DNA from: Candidatus Woesearchaeota archaeon CG10_big_fil_rev_8_21_14_0_10_36_11 | GTDB lineage: Archaea > Nanobdellota > Nanobdellia > Woesearchaeales > GW2011-AR9 | Direction: 5' to 3' | Assembly (NCBI GenBank): GCA_002762845.1 | Contig: PCYB01000060.1 | Coordinates: forward strand, 1 to 10,107 | DNA length: 10,107 nt | Shown here: positions 5,523 through 10,107 of the stretch, piece by piece | Layout: the number at the start of each line of letters is the position of its first letter | Numbering within the stretch: position 1 is the stretch's first letter | Notes under the pieces: generated by a model | What the model was told of the DNA's origin: nothing | What the model saw: the letters and a program-made list of their open reading frames with translations, nothing else | Database searches by the model: none | Translations under genes and position numbers: made by a program

Positions 5523-6179
5523 TCACAATAACATTTCTTGCAAGAACTTCTTTGGGTCACGTGCTTTAACAAAAGAATGACCAATAAGAACGCCATGTGT
5601 TCCTAACAACAGTGCATGACCAACATCTTCCTTCGAATGAATGCCTGCACCACATAGTACTTTAACCTTTGGATTAATCTGGTGCACAATCCCGACAGCT
5701 TTTACGATTATGTCCGGATCGGCTTCCGTCACAGAAATATTTCCTCCGATAAGTTCTTTTGGTTCATACGCAATATAATCTGGTGATAATTCCGCAACTT
5801 TTTTTATTTCAGAAATTGTTGATGCGCATACAACTGTTCTTAATTTATTTTTTTTACAGCGTTCAACAATTTGTGTTAAATATGGCAACGGTATTTTTCG
5901 TTCAGAATGGTTCAATAATGTTCCTTTCACACCAATCTGTTTAAGTTCTTCTGCCGATATCTTTCCCGTATGCGCACCTAATGGAACGTAATCGGTATGT
6001 TGTGCAAAAACAGTGATATTCGTTTTCTCAGCAATTTCTTGTATCGTACAAAGGGAAGGGGCAACAATTATTTCATATTTTTCATGTTTTACGTTGCGTA
6101 TCTGCCGTGCAATATCAAGAGCCTTTTTCCCAGCTGCTTCTTTATACAGCTTAAAATTAAGTATGATTAATGGTTTCAT
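5523..6179 (-). CDS. tpiA: Triosephosphate isomerase, archaeal type
   Basis: The enzyme interconverts glyceraldehyde-3-phosphate and dihydroxyacetone phosphate in glycolysis/gluconeogenesis. At 218 residues it has the short archaeal length (bacterial forms are about 250). Catalytic residues are visible: Asn8 and Lys10 in ILNFKLY, His91 in NHSER and Glu139 in AYEPKELIG. The phosphate-binding parts are CGAGI (176-180) and GVLIGHSFVKARDP (196-209). Loop 6 reads EPKELIGGN, whereas archaeal enzymes I know usually read EPPELIGTG. I use the ATG at 6179 rather than the GTG at 6188, because the family begins a few residues before the NFK motif and the extra three residues add nothing. It is the last gene of a minus-strand unit, 13 nt behind the small membrane protein gene. 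Confidence 0.95.
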   Translation of the reverse strand: MKPLIILNFKLYKEAAGKKALDIARQIRNVKHEKYEIIVAPSLCTIQEIAEKTNITVFAQHTDYVPLGAHTGKISAEELKQIGVKGTLLNHSERKIPLPYLTQIVERCKKNKLRTVVCASTISEIKKVAELSPDYIAYEPKELIGGNISVTEADPDIIVKAVGIVHQINPKVKVLCGAGIHSKEDVGHALLLGTHGVLIGHSFVKARDPKKFLQEMLL

Positions 6180-6192
6180 GTATCGCACACTT

Positions 6193-6411
6193 TTATTTTT
6201 TTACTTTAAATTCCGCGTCTAGAATATCGTTTTTGTTCTCTTTTTTAAATTTGTTGAGCATTCTAAAGAGGTAACTTGCAGCAATAAGGATGATAACGAA
6301 CGGAATAATAAATAAAATAACGTTAAATATAATGATAAAGAATACAATAAGAACAATAAGTGCGGCTGCAACAAGCAGCATCGCTTTAATGCTTCGTGCT
6401 TTGGGTACCAT
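6193..6411 (-). CDS. Small two-TM membrane protein, unknown function
   Basis: The 72-residue protein has the basic start MVPKARSIK, two closely spaced hydrophobic segments (about 11-30 and 31-50, rich in Ile, Val and Phe), then a charged cytosolic tail FKKENKNDILDAEFKVKK. The tail D-I-L-D-A-E-F-x-V-K resembles tails I associate with other small archaeal membrane proteins, but no function is known to me. Its start lies inside the end of the DUF1461-like gene (26-nt overlap) and has no Shine-Dalgarno sequence, which suggests translational coupling. Triosephosphate isomerase follows after 13 nt. Confidence 0.75.
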   Translation of the reverse strand: MVPKARSIKAMLLVAAALIVLIVFFIIIFNVILFIIPFVIILIAASYLFRMLNKFKKENKNDILDAEFKVKK

Positions 6412-6961
6412 AGTTTATGTAAAATGAGAGGAATATAAAAAGTATTCCCCAACAAAGTGCTTGGATACCAATTTTTATTGTAATAAATATAAAAAAATTG
6501 TATGGGAATGTACTGATAAGAATCGAATCTAGTGGAAATTGCCAGTTTCCTTGCGGAAAGAATATTTTGTGGAAAAGTGTAAAAATTGTGTCAAAGGAAA
6601 GTATTGATACAAGTGAAACAGTTCCGATATATGCAAGCGTTGTTATCCCCCCATATTTCAATAATTTTTGTATTTGTTTTGTCTCTTTTCTGTACAATGT
6701 AATGATGCCCGTAAGTATAAGCACTGAAAAATACACCCAAATAGTACTATAATTCATGACACGTTGTACGTCACGCAAGTGTATAAGTTCATTATCGGTA
6801 TATTCTTGGGTTAATTCTGTATTGTCCGTAAGAAAATCAATCGTATTCTCTTGTTGTGGCGTTCCATCAATAAAAAAAAGTGTCGTTTTAAATGAAAATA
6901 GGGTTATAAATATTGGAAGAAATATACAAAATATGATAAGGAATGTTTTGTTGTTGTTCAT
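6386..6961 (-). CDS. DUF1461/TIGR01906-like integral membrane protein
   Basis: The 191-residue protein has four predicted TM segments (about 7-29, 74-90, 104-122 and 155-182). An outside loop between TM1 and TM2 contains ELIHLRDVQRV (58-68), and a region before TM4 contains FTLFHKIFFPQGNW (127-140) and DSILISTFP (145-153). The pattern E-x-x-HLxDV, then FHxxFFxxGNW, then D-x-x-LIxxFP is what I recall as the signature of the DUF1461 family, of unknown biochemical role. It begins 37 nt after the FKBP stop, overlaps the next gene by 26 nt and probably heads the operon with the two-TM protein and tpiA. No Shine-Dalgarno sequence is seen. A weak TATA-like run (about 6985-6993) could give it its own promoter. 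Confidence 0.82.
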   Translation of the reverse strand: MNNNKTFLIIFCIFLPIFITLFSFKTTLFFIDGTPQQENTIDFLTDNTELTQEYTDNELIHLRDVQRVMNYSTIWVYFSVLILTGIITLYRKETKQIQKLLKYGGITTLAYIGTVSLVSILSFDTIFTLFHKIFFPQGNWQFPLDSILISTFPYNFFIFITIKIGIQALCWGILFIFLSFYINYGTQSTKH

Positions 6962-6964
6962 TCA

Positions 6965-6992
6965 ATAAAAAGAAAGAAGAATAGAATAAAAA
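6965..6992 (-). terminator. T-rich terminator downstream of the FKBP gene
   Basis: Read on the minus strand, this stretch is almost all T with few C, A and G interruptions (TTTTTATTCTATTCTTC and then TTTCTTTTTATT). It lies just past the FKBP stop, as expected for archaeal termination. The same AT-rich stretch may overlap a weak promoter of the DUF1461-like gene. Confidence 0.45.
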
Positions 6993-6998
6993 TGTTTC

Positions 6999-7529
6999 CT
7001 AATGACATCCCTGACAGCTATCGCAGGAACCACACTCATCGGCATCTTCGTCATCTGTTTCTTCTGAAGATTCACTTTCGTCGTTTTCATCTTCAGGTTC
7101 ATTAACACCAACGATCTTAACGGTAAAAGTTAAATCTTTTCCTGCAAGTGGATGATTTAAATCAATTGTAACTTTATCTTCAGTTACATTAACGATTTTA
7201 GCAGGTATTTGCTGGCCGTTAGGTGCTTGCATAACAAGCATCATGCCTACTTGTGGCGTAGGTTCTTTTGGCAATTTATCACGTGGTACTTCTTGAGTCA
7301 TTTCCGCGTGTATTGGACCGTATGCTTCATCTGATGCAATAGTAAATGTTTTCTCCTCACCAACATTCATTCCTTCAACTTCTTTTTCAAATCCAGGAAT
7401 AACTTGTTTAGATCCAATTTTAAACGCTAATGGTGCTTTTCCTTTAGATGTATCAAAAACAGAACCGTCATCTAATTTTCCAGTATACTCAACTTGTACA
7501 ATGTCTCCTTTTTTGATTGTTTCCGTCAT
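6999..7529 (-). CDS. FKBP-type peptidyl-prolyl isomerase, SlyD-like, with Cys-rich tail
   Basis: This enzyme catalyses prolyl cis/trans isomerisation and acts as a folding chaperone, probably in the cytosol since it has no signal peptide. It has 176 residues. The FKBP core is marked by VEYTGKLDDGSVFDTS (13-28) and VIPGFEKEVEGMNVGE (43-58). An insert-in-flap chaperone domain spans about 74-120. The core resumes at LNHPLAGKDL (124-133), typical of SlyD and archaeal short FKBPs. An acidic linker (144-165) leads to CGSCDSCQGCH, with cysteines at 166, 169, 172 and 175 plus His176. This C-x2-C-x2-C-x2-C-H tail is probably a metal site, comparable in position to the His/Cys-rich tail of bacterial SlyD. 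It appears to be transcribed alone. Confidence 0.94.
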   Translation of the reverse strand: MTETIKKGDIVQVEYTGKLDDGSVFDTSKGKAPLAFKIGSKQVIPGFEKEVEGMNVGEEKTFTIASDEAYGPIHAEMTQEVPRDKLPKEPTPQVGMMLVMQAPNGQQIPAKIVNVTEDKVTIDLNHPLAGKDLTFTVKIVGVNEPEDENDESESSEETDDEDADECGSCDSCQGCH

Positions 7530-7550
7530 TTTGTATATAACTCCGTTGTT

Positions 7551-7557
7551 TTTTATA
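7551..7557 (-). promoter_or_regulatory. Proximal TATA box of the FKBP gene
   Basis: TATAAAA on the minus strand is centred at 7554, 25 bp before the ATG at 7529, and predicts a nearly leaderless transcript. Confidence 0.45.
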
Positions 7558-7574
7558 GTTAAAATTAGGGGTTT

Positions 7575-7582
7575 TTATATAA
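7575..7582 (-). promoter_or_regulatory. Distal TATA box candidate of the FKBP gene
   Basis: TTATATAA is centred at 7578.5 and would start RNA near 7552, giving a leader of about 23 nt. That leader includes GGAG (7541-7544), 11 nt before the ATG, a possible if long-spaced Shine-Dalgarno sequence. The two TATA elements therefore predict a leaderless and a leadered transcript. Confidence 0.35.
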
Positions 7583-7594
7583 GGTTATTGGGTT

Positions 7595-8104
7595 TTATTT
7601 CTTATTTGGACCGCACGTTTCAAGGAGTCTGAATACTGCTTTGTAATCTCCTTTAGACCCAGGTTCATGTTGTTGATATGTCCAATCTTCACAACCTAAT
7701 TTACAACCAGCCTCATGTAATGCTCTATCTCGTTCTGTTTTGATTGCAACAAGAACACTATCATTCATTGGATCGCGTGCGTTTAGTCTACTTTCAACAG
7801 CTTCTTCAAAACTTACTCTGGATAAATCTATCGCTTCTGCACATTCACCAATATATCCTTTTGGTTTGGAAGTTCTTAATTCAATACCACTTCCAATATT
7901 ATAATCTTGTTCTACTTCAACTGCAACTGGACCATCATAAGGTCTTTTATTATCTTCAGGCTCGGCGTTTGCTATAGCAAGTGCAGATATGACAGTAAAT
8001 GCGAGGCCTGTAACAAGACTTGGTAATCTACTTCCTTTTCGTCTAGGTATAATTCTTTGTTCAATTCCAAAGATTCCTTCTTCTTCCATTTGTAATCTTG
8101 CCAT
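7595..8104 (-). CDS. Exported or membrane-anchored four-cysteine protein, unknown
   Basis: The 169-residue protein has a long N-terminal cytosolic stretch with basic residues (RIIPRRKGSR, 17-26), then a hydrophobic segment at about 28-45 ending ALAIANAEPE. Signal peptidase could cut after A47. If it does not, the protein stays as a type II anchor. The RR pair does not fit a clear Tat motif. The mature part (48-169) is mixed alpha/beta with cysteines at 88, 134, 138 and 164, including GCKLGC, able to form two disulfides. I recognise no family. The start at 8104 is supported by a TATA box 28.5 bp upstream, and an alternative Met6 would only shorten the cytosolic stretch. It is flanked by gatE and the FKBP gene on the same strand but has its own promoter. 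Confidence 0.75.
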   Translation of the reverse strand: MARLQMEEEGIFGIEQRIIPRRKGSRLPSLVTGLAFTVISALAIANAEPEDNKRPYDGPVAVEVEQDYNIGSGIELRTSKPKGYIGECAEAIDLSRVSFEEAVESRLNARDPMNDSVLVAIKTERDRALHEAGCKLGCEDWTYQQHEPGSKGDYKAVFRLLETCGPNKK

Positions 8105-8128
8105 AATACTCTTATATAAGCATTTCTC

Positions 8129-8136
8129 TTTATAAA
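8129..8136 (-). promoter_or_regulatory. TATA box of the four-cysteine protein gene
   Basis: This is a third TTTATAAA palindrome, centred at 8132.5 and 28.5 bp before the ATG at 8104. It predicts a transcript starting within a couple of bases of the ATG. No gene starts on the other strand here, so it serves one direction only. Confidence 0.5.
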
Positions 8137-8158
8137 TCTTTCTATTATTTAACTACTC

Positions 8159-9973
8159 TCAAGTAACTAACTTGTTCAATTCATCAGAAATAATCTTTCC
8201 CGAGACCTTCCCCGCAAACCTTTTCATACACATACCCATTAATGCACCAAATGGAGCATCTTTATTCTTCTCCACAATTTCTTTAATAACTTTATGAATC
8301 TCTTCTGTTTTTACGCTTTCATACTTTGTGATATCAAACGTTCCTTTAATCATATCAATTAGTACATCAAGGATAATGTCTTTATGGATCTTTTCCTGTG
8401 CCAAATATTCAAACAATTCTTTAAAGTTTTTGTCTTGTAATGATGCAGAGTCAAGTTTATACTTTCGTTTAATTTCTATCAATGTTGAAGTAAGTGTTGC
8501 AGCAATAAACGCCGGTTTTATAGTAGGATACTTTACAACCAATTCTTCAAATAGCACAGGATTATTCTTTGCAATAGATTGTGCTAAATCCATACTTATT
8601 TCAAACTCTTCTTGATACCGAGCAATCTTTGCATCTAACAACTCCGGCAATTCAATATTTGTTACATCTGGCCGTATTAATGGCACATCCGTTTCTGGAT
8701 ACATCCGTGCAGCCCCAGGCATTGGTCGAAGGAATGATGTTGTCCCGTTAGCATTTGCTTTCCGAACTTCCTTCGGAACATCTTGGAACAGTTCTTTTGC
8801 ACGATCATAGACAGCTTCTAGCGCAATTCGTGCTTTTTTCTCTTCATCAGCAACTAAAATAAACGCATCTTGTTGTGTACATGATAGTTTCTTCCGAATA
8901 AGTTTTATTTCCTTTTCTTGAATGCCATAATTAGGTAACTCATCTGAATGAAATATACCTCCTACACCTGCTTTAATTTTTGCCCGACCAGAAAACTCAC
9001 TCCCAACTCTATAATTTGGTTGTAATTCTCGTCCCACTAATCCTGCAAACCCATGCAACTTTATTCCAAGTATTTTCCCATTATTTTCAATAGTCTTCTG
9101 AACAATTTTTGAATCCGCAGATTGTAACAACACAGATAAATCTGCAATTGCAAAATCATTTAATCGATGATGGCGTAATTCATCTTTAATTTTTAATAAT
9201 TCTGCTTGTCGTTTTGCTTCAAGTTCAACAAGTAATGGTAATTGTCGTAAATCTTGCGCACCTTTAATCTCTATTCTCGTACCACCTTTGATAGAAACAT
9301 TCACGTCTTGTCGTATTGTACCAATTCCTCTTTTGATGTTAGGTAAAGAACGCAAAATCATTCCAATTTTTTTTGCAGTTTCTTGACACTGTTCAGGCGT
9401 TTTAATGTCTGGGCGTGTTCCTATTTCAATTAATGGAATACCAAGGCGGTCTAACCGGTACGTTTTTTCATCATTTGTTTCAGAAATAACTTTACATGCA
9501 TCTTCTTCAAGGGAAATGTTTTGAAATCTGACAATTCCTTCACTTGTTTCAACACTTCCATTTCGTGCAATAAGTGCCGTTCGTTGAAATCCTGACGTGT
9601 TAGATCCGTCAACAACAGTTTTTCTCATTACCTGAACAACGGGCGATACATCTGCGTTTGTAATTTTACAAAACTGTAAAACTGTATGTAATGTTTCTTT
9701 ATTAATATCATGTGGCGGTTCACTATCAGTTTCAACAAGGCAGGTTGTGTCTTTATATCCTTCATAGATGAACGTTTTGTCTCGCACCTGTTCTTGTTGT
9801 GCTGCAATGTCTACTTCACCAGATTCGCCAGCAGATGCTCGTAATTTCCGTTTAATTGTAAAGTGTGGTTGATCATCTCGCATTGTTGTAGGACAATTGC
9901 AGAACAGTTTTTTTCCTTCTAACTGCTGATGAATCTCTATACCACACTTTAATCCCAGTTTTTCATATGACAT
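8159..9973 (-). CDS. gatE: Glu-tRNA(Gln) amidotransferase subunit E
   Basis: GatE and GatD form the archaeal GatDE enzyme, which converts Glu-tRNA(Gln) to Gln-tRNA(Gln). GatE binds the tRNA and performs kinase and transamidase chemistry with ammonia from GatD. It has 604 residues, a normal full length. The GatB/E cradle starts LGLKCGIEIHQQL (6-18), includes ETDSEPPHD (81-89), GIPLIEIGTRP (178-188) and IRQDVNVSI (220-228), and resumes with PGAARMYPETDVP (419-431). Between them lies a GatE-specific AspRS-like insertion (about 280-410) containing HSDELPNYG (342-350). The C-terminus (about 450-604) is the helical/YqeY-like tRNA-binding tail ending in GALMGMCMKRFAG...ISDEL. CNC at 25-27 may be structural. 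gatD is not in the window, so it is not directly downstream here. The organism presumably lacks or supplements a glutaminyl-tRNA synthetase. Confidence 0.97.
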   Translation of the reverse strand: MSYEKLGLKCGIEIHQQLEGKKLFCNCPTTMRDDQPHFTIKRKLRASAGESGEVDIAAQQEQVRDKTFIYEGYKDTTCLVETDSEPPHDINKETLHTVLQFCKITNADVSPVVQVMRKTVVDGSNTSGFQRTALIARNGSVETSEGIVRFQNISLEEDACKVISETNDEKTYRLDRLGIPLIEIGTRPDIKTPEQCQETAKKIGMILRSLPNIKRGIGTIRQDVNVSIKGGTRIEIKGAQDLRQLPLLVELEAKRQAELLKIKDELRHHRLNDFAIADLSVLLQSADSKIVQKTIENNGKILGIKLHGFAGLVGRELQPNYRVGSEFSGRAKIKAGVGGIFHSDELPNYGIQEKEIKLIRKKLSCTQQDAFILVADEEKKARIALEAVYDRAKELFQDVPKEVRKANANGTTSFLRPMPGAARMYPETDVPLIRPDVTNIELPELLDAKIARYQEEFEISMDLAQSIAKNNPVLFEELVVKYPTIKPAFIAATLTSTLIEIKRKYKLDSASLQDKNFKELFEYLAQEKIHKDIILDVLIDMIKGTFDITKYESVKTEEIHKVIKEIVEKNKDAPFGALMGMCMKRFAGKVSGKIISDELNKLVT

Positions 9974-9996
9974 GTAGTGTACATAATTTAATAGTG

Positions 9997-10004
9997 TTTA
10001 AAAA
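9997..10004 (-). promoter_or_regulatory. TATA box of gatE
   Basis: The minus strand reads TTTTTAAA, centred about 27.5 bp before the ATG at 9973. No Shine-Dalgarno sequence precedes the ATG, so a leaderless message is likely. Confidence 0.5.
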
Positions 10005-10070
10005 AGTTTGTGACGTTCTTTACAGTGTGTTATCCCGAAAGTTTTTCCCTACGATAAAAATAATGAGGTT

Positions 10071-10107
10071 ATGAAACTAACCAGAACTAAAGTTTTGGAG
10101 ATAATTC
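10071..10107 (+). CDS. Possible partial 5' end of an unknown gene
   Basis: MKLTRTKVLEII is open to the window edge. The ATG at 10071 is the first ATG in this frame after a stop at 10011, and the peptide looks like a real basic N-terminus. GAGGTT directly abuts the ATG, too close to work as a normal ribosome binding site, and no convincing TATA lies about 27 bp upstream. A helix-turn-helix protein is conceivable but cannot be shown from twelve residues. It would be divergent from gatE. Confidence 0.3.
   Translation, partial: MKLTRTKVLEII

Noticed and set aside
6180..6188. GTG start three codons upstream for triosephosphate isomerase
   Set aside because: The ATG at 6179 puts the NFK motif at the usual position. 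The extra residues match nothing and no better ribosome site supports them.
8111..8120. CTTATATAAG palindrome as a TATA box or operator
   Set aside because: It lies about 11 bp from the ATG at 8104, too close for a TATA box, and there is no plus-strand gene. A regulator site is possible but nothing supports it.

Overview
This is an AT-rich window from an archaeon, most likely a DPANN lineage such as a woesearchaeote-like group. That placement is an inference from gene content. GatE, the archaea-only subunit of the Glu-tRNA(Gln) amidotransferase, is present. So are a short archaeal-type triosephosphate isomerase, an A24 prepilin peptidase with an archaeal type II C-terminal domain, a small histone-fold-like protein and archaellin/pilin-like class III signal peptides. 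Promoters are archaeal in form: TATA boxes are centred about 25-29 bp before start codons, and some genes instead carry GGTGA-type ribosome binding sites.

Layout, left to right. Positions 1-343 hold the first codons of a gene leaving on the minus strand and a divergent 58-residue histone-like gene (167-343). Positions 366-1751 (minus) are a two-gene unit of coiled-coil proteins that both end in polyproline tails. This unit is divergent from a prepilin peptidase (1830-2684). Downstream lie a pilin-like gene (2786-3301) with a two-TM companion (3325-3555), a convergent cysteine-rich lipoprotein gene (3570-4880), and a second pilin-like gene (4934-5503) divergent from the lipoprotein. Positions 366-5503 therefore look like a cell-surface locus: a processing enzyme, two related membrane-anchored beta-rich substrates and a surface lipoprotein. 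No secretion ATPase or platform protein is present in the window.

Positions 5523-6961 (minus) form a compact unit: a DUF1461-like membrane protein, a small two-TM protein and triosephosphate isomerase. Next come single minus-strand genes for an FKBP/SlyD-type prolyl isomerase with a Cys-rich tail (6999-7529), an unrecognised exported four-cysteine protein (7595-8104) and gatE (8159-9973). A possible plus-strand gene starts at 10071 and runs off the edge.

The most distinctive observations are as follows. Two divergent gene pairs are each served by one palindromic TTTATAAA box. Leaderless-type and Shine-Dalgarno-type starts are mixed. The lipoprotein carries three tandem six-cysteine modules. 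A perfect 14-bp tandem duplication covers a stop/RBS junction. Two adjacent coiled-coil proteins share polyproline ends. No tRNA, rRNA, CRISPR array or insertion sequence was seen. No gene-free stretch exceeds 300 bases; the longest is the promoter-containing region 34-166.
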